Shown here one piece after another: positions 1-9,782 of a stretch of 64,000 nucleotides of DNA. The translations under genes were made by a program, and so were the position numbers. The notes under the pieces were generated by a model. It had not been told where the DNA came from, did no database searches, and worked only from the letters and a program-made list of their open reading frames with translations. The DNA is taken from positions 85,505,784-85,569,783 of the forward strand of contig NC_072893.1 in NCBI RefSeq assembly GCF_027943255.1, read 5' to 3'. Numbering within the stretch: position 1 is the first letter of the stretch; the number at the start of each line of letters is the position of its first letter. The DNA comes from Anastrepha obliqua (taxonomy: Eukaryota > Arthropoda > Insecta > Diptera > Tephritidae).

Positions 1-670
1 AGTATTGGGGATCTCATTTTATATTATTATATATAAAGATAAGTCCTATTGAATTTTGAGAGTTATGCGTTCACTAATGCCTCTAGAACGTATGCCTGCT
101 AAAGGATATATTTATGTAAATAACTTCTAGTTTTTTTACAGCCAAACTGTTTATTGAAAAAGTTATTTAACGCCCATTTAGTTTGTGTTCAATATCTTCC
201 TGCGTAATTACATTTAATCTCATTTAGAATTTATTCCTAGAAGGAAACTTATTTATATTCTTAATTCGTGAGAAAATTGTTGGCTTAGTAAAATTACTTC
301 ATTTGCGCATTGCAATGCCAAAATTTGCACTTAAGCCGAAATGGATGCATACGGAATATGTACATACATGCTTACATATGTATAAATAAGTGCGATAATA
401 GGCAAGTGTGAATATATTACATACATATGACTAGTGAGGTGCTGCCAAAAAAGCCATGACTGGCATAGTTGAGCAAACAGTTTTTTAGTTTACCGTTTAG
501 GATTAGTTTTAATTAAATTAACCAAAAGCATCGGTTAATGATTGCCGTGAATTAAGGTAATTTATTATACCTACTTCAATTTAATCTTGTTAACCGAAAT
601 AAATATTAATAGGTTAATTCAAATAGGGGAACATACTAGTTGGATTAACCGGCTTCAATTGGGAGATTTC
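1..670. other. AT-rich non-coding stretch
   Basis: No convincing coding exon or transposase remnant is visible. The stretch holds TACATATGTA-type microsatellite around 358-430 and several TTAA/GGTTAA motifs at 530-650 without a clear paired terminus. Confidence 0.5.
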
Positions 671-776
671 AGAAAAATGTTTTTCTTAATTTTGGTGTTT
701 CACCGAGATTCGAACCTACGTTCTCTCTGAATTCCGCATGGTAGTCACGCACCAACCCATTCGGCTACGGCGGCGG
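671..776 (-). mobile_element. tRNA-derived SINE, 5' head only
   Basis: Read on the minus strand this matches the first ~105 bases of the SINE that is complete at 15280-15588. It has the A-box-like GCCGAATGGGTTGGTGCG, then GACTACCATGCGGAATTC, then the B-box-like GGTTCGAATCTCGG, then an A-rich start of the body. It stops there, so this copy lacks the 3' body. It is a repeat, not a working tRNA gene. Confidence 0.8.
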
Positions 777-1366
777 GAGAGCTAAAAACTATTCTTTATT
801 TGTTGCAAACATTCACGTTGCACGACTTCGAAGGCAGATAGTTGCCTAGTCATCGATTGGTATGCCTTCTATGAGGATATGATGAGTTCCCGAAACTCGT
901 GTACCGCCCGAAAATATGTACATTCACCAATATAGTGCAATTAATATCTTCATGAGGGCTCGCCCTTTAAATGTTGTCACTAAACATACTGGCAATAATA
1001 GCGTATATAAAATATCTAAAGTAGTAATTAAATGCCAAAAAGAAATACAAAAATGGAAAAAATACAACTCTGCTCACAGCTAAACCCAGATACAGATTGT
1101 TCTTAAAAGACGTTTCTCTTGACCGTTTATTTTCTGGCACTTTTACATCAAAATTACACACTGCCCACCACATGAAACCCAGTCGGGATTTGTCAAAATA
1201 TTATCTAAATCGGTCACCCAAATCTGTTTTGAACTATTTTGTTAGATGCGGAACGGCACCATCTCATGGAACCCTCTAGAGGTATTGGATTTCCCTCTTG
1301 GCTTTGTATAATTATGTCACTCAGTCTATTCACTTTACCTTGTTTACCAACTAGGTTGATTTATAA
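777..1366. other. Non-coding stretch
   Basis: Short overlapping open frames occur on both strands at 967-1463, but none has splice sites, codon pattern or similarity that I recognise. I see nothing else. Confidence 0.4.
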
Positions 1367-1788
1367 AGGGTTATTCAATAGGTGCGTTTCAACTTTTTCC
1401 GATAGGAAGGGCGAACGACGCAATGTTTTTTATTTTTCGCTTGTCATTTGTAAACTTCATTAGTATACATATCATCATGGAACGCTACACACTTGAGCAA
1501 CGATTGCAAATCGTGCAAATTTTTTATGAAAATAATCGTTCTGTTGCTGGTACTTTAAGAGCATTACGGCCATTTTACGGTCCATTTAACAAGCCGTCCC
1601 GTTTTGGGGTTATGTGAAGTAATTGGTCTACAGTAACAAGCCGGCGACGATTTGTGAGCTCAGAGCCAATATTGAACGCGAAATTGCTGGAATTTCGGCC
1701 GATTTAAAAAAATTAGTTAAAAAAGTCAAACCGTTTGTGTTTTATTCAAAAAAGTTCAAAAGTTGAAGCGCTCTTACTGAAAAACCCT
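1367..1788 (+). mobile_element. Deleted Tc1/mariner-like element, copy A
   Basis: A 422-bp element with inverted ends (AGGGTTATTCAATAGGTGCG on the left; CGCTCTTACTGAAAAACCCT on the right). The ATG at 1477 opens a frame starting MERYTLEQRLQIVQIFYEN, the N-terminal helix-turn-helix start of a mariner-like transposase family. After about 45 codons the frame hits a stop, and the following bases encode a piece of the transposase C-terminus (…PATICELRANIEREI…). The whole catalytic middle is missing. Compared with copy B (24219-24759) it has lost roughly another 120 bp, joined at GATTT/AAAAAA. It cannot be autonomous. Confidence 0.85.
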
Positions 1789-1799
1789 ATACTAAATAC

Positions 1800-3260
1800 C
1801 ATATGTACCCATATTTTTCCCAGTCGGCCTGTCTAGAGTTTCTTTCGTCAGTGTCCCTTATCATTACGACCTTGTGGACGTGTGATAGCTTTCTACTACA
1901 GTGGGAACCTTCATCAACAACTGAAGCCTTCGCTGATTCTGTTTTTTACAACAATGTTGCGAATACCCTTTATAACAACCGAATAGCTGGGTTGTTGGCC
2001 ATTTCGGTCCTAATCTATGCTTTTGGCGGTGCCGCTGATCGGCATACTTGGGATTTTGGTTGAATTCTCGTAGGCAGCGATCTTTTTCTAGGACGCGAAA
2101 TTGGTGGCAGTGCTGTGACCGAAAATTGAGGGTGACTCATTTATTATTCCCGTGGTCTTATGTGCATTGGTTTTCGTAAATGAAAGTGATATTCACCTGG
2201 TAGGAGGCGGTCTAAAAACAAATGTTGCGCTAGCACGGCCCATTCAATAGGTAAAGATGTTTGCTCTAGCAGAACAGTTTTGTTTTTGGGATGACGCCAG
2301 TGCAGAGGAAACTGTAATGAGTACCGCTTTACCGCCATATCAATATGTACTACTTATAGCCTCACAGCTACACCTACGTACTAAACATCTCTCCACAATC
2401 TATCACTCTCTCTGCGGAACTGCCAAAAAGGTATATCCTCAACGAGGCTGGTTAGCTCAAAGGTTTTCAGTTATTGTTGACGCCTAAGAACTCCTCACGT
2501 CTTGGATCATTTTGAATATGGGTTATATGCGAACAGATTCTCTTCCAATGATTTGGTTCTAAGAGGCATATCCAGTCTTAGAACACCGTTAAATATAAGC
2601 TTCAATAGTAGCGGCCCTAAAATTGATCCTTGCGGGACCCCTACTGTTACATTGTACTCCTCAATGTCTTTGTCGGTTCCAAGCCTCAGTTTACGGACTG
2701 AAAGATAGCTCCCAATTGTTCTGGTAATATAATTAAGCGCCCTTACTTTTATGAGTCCTTCTAGTATACGCTGCTAGCTAGCTGTGTTAAAAGGGGTTTT
2801 AACATCAGAGTTACCACGGCGCAGTATTGTTTTTCCCCGTCACACCATCGCTCGCACTCAATGGCTTCTGTTGCTAATTCCCCACGTATTTGATGGCATC
2901 CACTGTTGAGTGGGATTTCCTGAAGCCGAACTGGTATGTGGATAAAATACCTTTATCTTCTGCGGAAAATGATACACTGTTGCAAATAATTCTCTCAAGA
3001 ATTTTTCACATTGTACCCAGTAAGCATATCGGTCGGCAAGACTCGGGTTCACCAGGCTTTTTATTTCCCTTGGGTACAATAAAAGCGCAAGGGTTTGCAT
3101 CTTGCACCTCTGTGGCGAAGCGTCTTCGTTAAGGCAGGCTTGGAATACCGCTAAAAATATGTCTGGACTCCTCTAGCAGAGGAATTGTCAAAGCTGTTTT
3201 GTTCAGTATATCTTCGTATTTCTTCCTAGAAGGACTTAGTCCAGCGCAGTAACTATAAAT
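1800..3260 (-). pseudogene. R1-clade-like LINE reverse transcriptase relic
   Basis: Read on the minus strand from about 3240 down, broken frames resemble the reverse transcriptase of R1-type non-LTR retrotransposons. A recognisable block at about 2830-2570 reads DVKTPFNTAS, then QRILEGLIKVRALNYITRTI, then GVPQGSILGPLL, the RT motif preceding the catalytic YADD region. The part nearer 2144-2500 continues downstream of that motif but is more decayed. Frames shift repeatedly and stops interrupt them, so this is dead. The outer boundaries are approximate; the end at 1800-2140 is least certain. Clade assignment is from memory of R1-family motifs. Confidence 0.6.
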
Positions 3261-3291
3261 ACTCAGCTTTATTACGAAAATCATAGTTTTA

Positions 3292-4750
3292 GGAACCTAT
3301 GCCCATTATGTGTTTCGTACAAATCTGATTTAATGAAACCATGAAAAAGTATAAGTCGATAAATGATTAGTTTATTTGAAAGAGTAAAAATCCAAAAAAT
3401 CATGGGACAAGGTTTCATTCATGTGACTAGCTCAACTGGATTCGCATTAGCGTAACCTGTTAGCTCAGTCTTCCAACACTTTGGTGAGGGTTTCTGGCTC
3501 TATCTCACGGGTGTCTTGCTCCATAATCTCCGTAAGGGCCTGAATCGTTCATTAATTTGTTCGCAAACATTGGTGATGCGCGGTAGCCCACAAAAATGTC
3601 GAATGGCGTCAAGTCGCAGCTCCGGGGTGCTCATTTCACATCGTTAAAACGGCTGATAACTTGATTACCGAGCTTGTTGCGCAAAAATATCTATTAGGGC
3701 AGACGCACGAATGCTCCAAAATCTCTAAGGGTCCATTGCTTTTTCTTAGTATTTTGCTTAGTAATATAGCCGCCGAAATGAAAATGCGCTTTATCAGAAT
3801 AAACGGTTTCAACATATTTTCGATAAGGGCACTGTTTGGGTTACACAACTGTGACATTGGAAAAAAAATTGCAATATTTACAAACGTTCAAGGTAAAGGG
3901 ATTTATTTCGTGTCACGGAGATATTATTTTTTTTCATTCATTTCTTTTTAAACATTAAGCAATATTTTTACTTAAAACTATTTAATTCTTTCTCTTGAGT
4001 CTGGTGAAGGTTATGGGATTTGCAATTACTTTTGTTTGAGTGCGATTGGAGTCGTGTTTTGCATGATGTGGCATATTTCCTTATTTGTTCAATTATTGTG
4101 GGTACTTTGAGATCATTAAGAGGGGCTTCGATTGGAATATTTGAAGTACTTCTATGCTGGATTTTGCTGCGGTGACCTAGAGTTGAAACCCATATGTCCA
4201 TATCGGTTTGAAGATAAAGTGTAGGCTGAGTAAGTAAGAGCTTACTTTCGAGAGAAACAAGAAAATTTCAATGTAGTAACCAATATAGACTTCTGAGTTT
4301 TATTTCTAGAACCTTCCGTTTGCTGAACATATGGGTTTTCCATGTAAGTTTGCTATAAAGATGCGTGCCGAGATATTTTGTGACGTTAGCTTAGGGGATG
4401 ATTATTATTATTGAGCTTAACGAGTGGGCAAGTTTTTCGATTTAGTGTAAAAGTGATTTAGGAAGATTTTGACTCGTTTGGCTCATTGCGCCACTCTTTC
4501 ACTCAATGATTTATTTTATCAAGTCCTTATTGGAGTTTTTGGTAGGCCACATGGGGGTAGGAGTCAATTATGAGTACGGCAGTGTCATCGGCGAACGGTC
4601 CGACTATTGTTTCTTCAGAAGCTGGTAGAACGACACTGACACTGACGGGATATATATCACTGACTTTCTGTCAAGGTTTCCAGTGGGAAAGAGCTGCCAC
4701 TGTCAAAATAACATATGATTAAAACAAAAACAAAAATATGTACCGCCCTG
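3292..4750 (-). mobile_element. Decayed mariner-like element, split by a LINE
   Basis: The outer ends (CCTATGCCCATTATGTGTTT at ~3296; ATATGTACCGCCCTG ending 4750) resemble the inverted ends of the element at 22071-22912 and are flanked by TA. Internal sequence at 3400-3890 is recognisably homologous to 22110-22760, and 4640-4700 matches 22800-22860. On the minus strand it encodes a mariner/Tc1-type transposase C-terminal half with many breaks. About 0.7 kb between 3925 and 4640 has no counterpart in the other copy and is the inserted jockey-like fragment. Confidence 0.6.
3925..4640 (-). pseudogene. Jockey-like LINE ORF2 3' fragment
   Basis: On the minus strand, from 4640 downwards, degraded frames give the RT catalytic box PFADDTAVL, then VTKYLGTHLYSKLTWKTHM, then KVLEIKLRSLYWLLHWN, then DMDIWVSTLGHRSKIQHRS…LNDLKVPTI. 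These are ordered like the RT and C-terminal region of jockey-clade ORF2 proteins. The sequence ends in an A-rich run at about 3936-3925 (minus sense), as expected for the 3' end of a LINE insertion. It is 5'-truncated, frameshifted and lies inside an older mariner-like element. Confidence 0.7.
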
Positions 4751-5001
4751 TAAAATTGCCGTTTTTCCAAGGAACTACCATTAACAGTTTAGAGTCCATT
4801 GGTCCTCAGAATGGCCCAATCGCAGAATCGCAAGAATCTTAAAAAGAAATTCATATGTAGAGGATTCCAAATGTTATTCTTTGAAATGAGAATGAATATT
4901 GAAGTTTTTTATTTAATTTTTTTTCTTTTAATACTATGTTCAACTCTTATATGGAAAGTAGGAATAACTGAAGCTTTTCAATAATATTGTTAGGAATATA
5001 G

Positions 5002-6306
5002 CTACATATCAAAATATACATCTACATATTCGAGTATATACTCATATAGTACATATTTATCTCTATGTTCCGAAATACAGCCCCCACGGCTTTGTAACTC
5101 ATCACCATTGGCTAACTACGAGTTAATTAGTCCAAATCTAGAGGTATGTATGTATGCATGCAAGCTTGCTTATAAAAAATGATATGGAAACCCTAACCAC
5201 AAATGGAGTGCACACGCGTATATAACATATACCTGTTGCAGCGTTTGGCGATTTTTGTAACTTTTTCAACATTTTATTCTTTCCATATTTCGCTACGTTG
5301 GTATAAAAGTCCATTAAAGCGCGAATAGCGCGCGCATCAGCTAATTGCATACATTGTAACTGACACACACACGCACACACACACATTCACCTGAACATAC
5401 ACTTAACTTTGGACGTCGCACCTACCAAAAGAGCTATTGTACATCGAAAATGCATTTTTAAAAAATTTGTACCAAATGTTGCCGAACAAATTCTCAAAAA
5501 CCAAAATAAAAACCAAATTTATAAAATAAACACAAATCAAAATCAAAGGCAAAAGTTGCTGACGCGAGCTACTACTTTGGACAGGCATTGGACTGACGTA
5601 GCACTCTATGCCGCTGTGGTTGCGGCCAGTCAACAGCATGAACCTGTGCGTTTGGTGACAAGCGTGTGAGCGCAAATGAGCAGCGGGACCAATCAAACGC
5701 TGTTGGGCAATGGCCACCACCGCGACTACCGGCCATTGATAGCCGACACTTGGCACCCAAAGCAAAAAGAAAAAAAACAACAAATGTAACAAAAATGCAA
5801 CGATCAGAAAAATAAGCGCGAAAAATGCGCTCCAACGAAACGCGCGGCGTTTGCAATGCGATTGCGTTCGCGACACTCTTTGCCTTTTAATAAATTTCGC
5901 CATTTTCGTTATTGCAAAGCAAAAGAAAACAAGAAAATAATCCTCGTCTCAGTCATAGCAAAAGTGTATTAAAACAACAAAAAAAATAAATAAAAAAATC
6001 CAAAAATTTAAAAATGCTATGGTTGTAAAAATTAGAAGCTACGCAAGCAATTGACAAATTTGCGCTCTTTGACGTTGGGTGAGCGCAAATACTGAGATAG
6101 GTATCTTTTGGCGGCTCGAATATGCAGCAAAATGCTTGTGGACCTCACTAAGTCATTATATTGTTTCAAGTGTTGAACGTTCGATCGGTTGCTGATCGGT
6201 CTGTTGGTCGATCGACAGATCGATCGTAGCTAACGAATTTGGGCATGCGCGCGCGGCTTTCTTTACTTACCGGTAGTGCACGAAAATAATGATAATCAAA
6301 GTCCAT
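5002..6306 (-). CDS. Candidate novel minus-strand gene (2-3 coding exons)
   Basis: Proposed from sequence only. Exon 1 is 6306-6271: ATG then MDFDYHYFRALP, ending in phase 0 at a perfect donor (CCG|GTAAGT). Exon 2 is 5359-5233: after a TG-rich acceptor (…GTGTCAG|TTA) it reads LQCMQL, then ARAIRALMDFYTNVAKYG, then KNKMLKKLQKSPNAAT, ending in phase 1 at CAG|GTATAT. Exon 1 phase 0 matches exon 2 phase 0. A possible last exon, 5111-5002 (…TTAG|CC), supplies the needed phase, reads ANGDELQSRGGC… and stops at 5004-5002, but its end is low-complexity and it is the weakest part. In another frame exon 1 encodes a hydrophobic run (IWTLIIIIFV) that could suggest a signal peptide, but that frame meets a stop in exon 2. 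I do not recognise the protein. Confidence 0.4.
5360..6270. other. Intron of the candidate minus-strand gene
   Basis: Holds a (TG)n/(AC)n run at 5361-5390, an open frame of 166 codons on the minus strand that I do not trust, and a cluster of GATCG words at 6178-6228. No transposon similarity is visible. Confidence 0.4.
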
Positions 6307-7354
6307 ATTAATTTCAAGTGTTTTAACGACACACTTTCATTACTCACACTTCTTAGTCGGTCCATAGTCATAGAATGGTGAAATACGAAAAACGAAAACT
6401 GCTGCCCGATTTTGTGCGTTTCGCGGTTGTACGTGCGTGCAAAGTCGTTCAAATTGAAATTAATTAAAAGTAAAATATAAATATAAATATAAAATTATGC
6501 AAACCACTGCGTGATCGCGTGTAATGGTGTATACGCGGCAAAAGTTTCGTGAAAAAGAAACAAAACAAAGCAAAAAAAAGCAACAACTGCTAAAGCACGC
6601 GCCTCATATTCGCCCTAAATCAGGTCCAGCCAAGAGACACGTTGGGCGCTGTGTGGCGCTGAGGCGTTCATTTATTTATCCATCGTACTGAAAACAAACG
6701 AATAATTAACTACATTTGCGTGATTAAAATGCCGCACACAAAATAATCATTGTGTGCTTGAAATAAGTAAAAACACAAACAAAACCATTTAAAAAAAAAC
6801 AATAAACGGAAAATCAAATGCCTATGTGCTGGCTGGTGCTGCTGCTGAATACTTTTCGCGAGCAATAATAATAATAATAATGTTTGCCAACGCCAGCCAT
6901 TACGAGCGGTAATTTTCTTGTTGCTATTTTCGGATAAAACCAATAAATTATTTGCGCTTTTCTGGAACGACAAAATATTTGAAAATATATGTACATACGA
7001 GTACACTATAAGTGTATAAAAGTGTATATATTTGTTGGAATGTTTTGCATGCATTTTATACGCGAGCCACATTGGCATTTTAATTGCGGCCTTGAGATAA
7101 TTTTCAAATTTGGGCTTGAATTATCAATTGGCACACCCTAGTCATGCGGGAGTTATCACTTTCAACGAAACTGAGAGTGGAAATTTTGAACAATAGTAAA
7201 TTAAACAGTGTGGATATGACTACTTTGTTTTGTTGTACTTGTTTTTTTTTTTTTTAATTTGCTGCAGTATATGCAGCATTTCATTGCACCTCTTCTATGA
7301 ACTCGAAAGCACTGGCTTTTGTTTTATATACGAATGCTCGATATTTTTTGTTTA
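6307..7354. other. Putative 5' flank and AT-rich intergenic DNA
   Basis: Immediately upstream (minus sense) of the candidate gene, TATATTTATA-like words occur at about 6478-6495, some 170-190 bases before the ATG, and could serve as a TATA region. The rest is AT-rich with (AAT)n at about 6867-6880 and a T-run at 7242-7255. No other gene is seen. Confidence 0.3.
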
Positions 7355-8520
7355 CGAGGGCGGTTCAATAAGTGCCCGTGTTTGATGACAGAGTGCGTTC
7401 CTGAGGGAAGTTGGTCTTAGCATCATGAGCTCTCATCTATATAACGACGGCAAAATAAATTTCAGACTGATAGGTTAATTTGGATTTCACAGCGGTTCGA
7501 GTAAGACGTGTTTCGTGATTTTCGCTAAGATGGAAAAATATCAGTATCGTTCGGTAATTCCCTTTTTGTTTTTGGATGGGAAAAATTTGAGGAGATAACG
7601 GCAAAGTTGGATGCTGTTTATGGGGACGCTTCACCATCTATGTCCACAATTAGATACTGGCTGAACGATATTAAACGTGGGCGAACATCCGTTTTTGATG
7701 AAGAGCGATCAGGATGCTCGGTAGACGTGGGTACCGAGGAAATCATTCAAAAAGTCGACGAACGAAAGTGTGCGAAGTAACAGGTCTGCCGACCTGAACG
7801 GCAATTAATATTTTACCAGATAAGTTGGCGATGAAAAAATTGTCGGTCTGATGGGTGCTGCGATTGCTCACAAGCGACAACAAGCGGATGCGGCTGTTAA
7901 TTTCGAAGCAGTGCTTGGAGCAATTTAAGCGAGATCCGAAGGAATTTTTGCGTTGAGTTAGCAATAGAAATAAAGCAACAATAAAAACAATGGATTTCTC
8001 CCGGTGAATCTGCTCCAAAGACGGCGGAGACAGTCCCATCGGCCGGATTTTTGGGATTCGAACGACGTCATCCTCATGAATTTAAAAAAAAAGGAAGAAC
8101 GATTACTGGAAAATACTACAGTGAGTTATTGGACCGCTTTCACAAAAAATTAACGGACGCATTTGGTGAAAAAGAAGGTGCTGTTTCGCCACGATAACGC
8201 ATTAGCACTTTCATCCGGAGTTGCCGCCGCCAAATTGCATGAATTGCGTTATAAATTGCTGCCACATCCCCCGTATTCACCCGATCTGGCTCCCTGTGAC
8301 TTTTTCTTGTTCCCTAACATGAAGAAATGGCTCACAATGGCTCACGGGAAAAAAATTTAGTTAAAACGATTGAGTCATCGCCGACACAGAGTCGTATTTT
8401 GGAGAGTTTGACAAATCCTATTTTTTGAGGGGTTAAAAAAGGAGACTATGTTGAAAAAAAAAATAAATTTGAAAAAATGGTGTCTTCATTTCTAACAGGG
8501 ATACTTATTGAACCCCCTCG
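7355..8520 (+). mobile_element. Mariner element, inactive
   Basis: A 1,166-bp element with inverted ends CGAGGGCGGTTCAATAAGTG (left) and ACTTATTGAACCCCCTCG (right), flanked by TA at 7353-7354 and 8521-8522. The transposase begins at 7530 (MEKYQYRSVIPFLFLDG), continues after frameshifts with ITAKLDAVYGDASPSMSTIR and FDEERSGCS. It ends with VLFRHDN and LPHPPYSPDLAPCDFFLFP near 8181-8320. The second and third catalytic aspartates (HDN; SPDLAPCDFF) are visible. The segment expected to carry the first catalytic Asp, around 7945, looks deleted. Stops and frameshifts make it non-functional. Confidence 0.88.
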
Positions 8521-8659
8521 TATATTGTTTTGTTGAGCTTTTTTTAAATTTTGGATTTAAATGGCTTGTGTAGCAAAATTAATTCTTTTTCCATAAGAAA
8601 ATTGTTGAAATTAAATAAGAAACAAACAAATTTTCAATATGTCCTGTGCTCTAGCTATT

Positions 8660-9237
8660 TAGCACATTATGTACTCTTGTCTTCGTTCCTAAGGCTAGTT
8701 TCTACGGGAGTGGAATACCATAAATAAATTCTTTGGAGTATCATAATTTTGCGCCATAAATCCATCTTATATTTGAATGTTTCTTTACTAATTCGCTTCT
8801 TTAAATCTCTCCAAACTTTTTCAATGGTGCTTAGGAAGGGTGACTGGTTTGGCCAATCCATAATTTTAACATTATTTTATAACAACTATTCACGGACTAA
8901 TATTGAGAAGTGTTTTTGGGTCATTATCTACATAAAAACCACCGAAATGGCATATTCACCTCAACAAATGGTAGCAGCATTTCTTGAAGTATGTCCTTGT
9001 AAATAAATTTGTCCACTTTATTGGTTATGAGATTAACAGGTCCTCCTCCATACCAAGAGAAGCATCCACAAATCATTACGTTGCCTCCACCGTGCTTGAG
9101 TGTTTTTTTTTGTACATCGTAGTGAGAACTCTTGCCTTTTATGATGTCTAACATTTCACCCAGTATCATTTCCAAATAAATAATATATATTTTTGTTTCA
9201 TTGCTCCAAAGTATGTTATACCATTCTTTCATACCCT
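8660..9237 (-). pseudogene. Tc1-like transposase relic
   Basis: On the minus strand, from 9232, the frame reads MKEWYNILWSNETKIYII (first catalytic Asp replaced by Asn in WSNE), then LKHGGGNVMICGCFSWYGGG, the hallmark of Tc1-type DDE transposases. From about 8950 it continues in shifted frames with PKNTSQ (the DNDPKHTS site) and finally PFLSTIEKVWRDLKKRI, the third acidic region. Several stops and frameshifts are present and no paired inverted ends were recognised. Confidence 0.75.
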
Positions 9238-9500
9238 CTGGGCCACATTACGTTACATTACATATTTTTCACATAATTAGTTAAAATGCAACATTTATCC
9301 CAAAGTACCTATTTTAGTGACCGCGCAAAATTACATTTTACGAAAATAATCGAATCGGGTCATTTAAAGTCACAATGAAGCAGTGATGCCTTTTGTAAAA
9401 AAAAGCGAAATTTCAGTAAAAGCTTTCAATTTTCCGTGCGGTGCAAGGAAATCGATAGATAAAGGCAGCGTGCCTATTTTAATGACCATATATGTATGTG

Positions 9501-9782
9501 TAATTAGAGCGTACACCTTCGTTAGATGTTTGGTAGAATTCCTCCTCCAATTTATGGTGTGCGTCTTGGAATTCTTCAGGAAATGGACCTACAGTTTTAA
9601 GCGCCTCCAGGCGACAGATGATTTCTTATGACAAAGGTTTCTCTTTCACTGTCTGTCTAGGGACGGCCGCTATTAGAAAAACCCTTTTCTATTATTTTCG
9701 TGTTTCATCTCCATTGTAGGTTTCAAACCGAGCCCTACCAATTAGTAGTTACGCACCAACCCATTCCCATATGGCGGGCGCC
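9501..9782 (-). mobile_element. tRNA-derived SINE, old diverged copy
   Basis: Full-length but strongly diverged minus-strand copy. The 3' end (GCGTACACC…) is at about 9510, the body words GGACCTACAGTTTTAAG and GGCCGCTATTAGAAAAA are at 9590 and 9665, and the tRNA-like head (ACGCACCAACCCATTC… in plus sense) ends near 9782. Confidence 0.7.

Noticed and set aside
5403..5903. 166-codon minus-strand open frame with hydrophobic segments
   Set aside because: It overlaps another long frame of similar length, has no recognisable domain, and lies in the intron of a better-supported two-exon model with matching splice phases.
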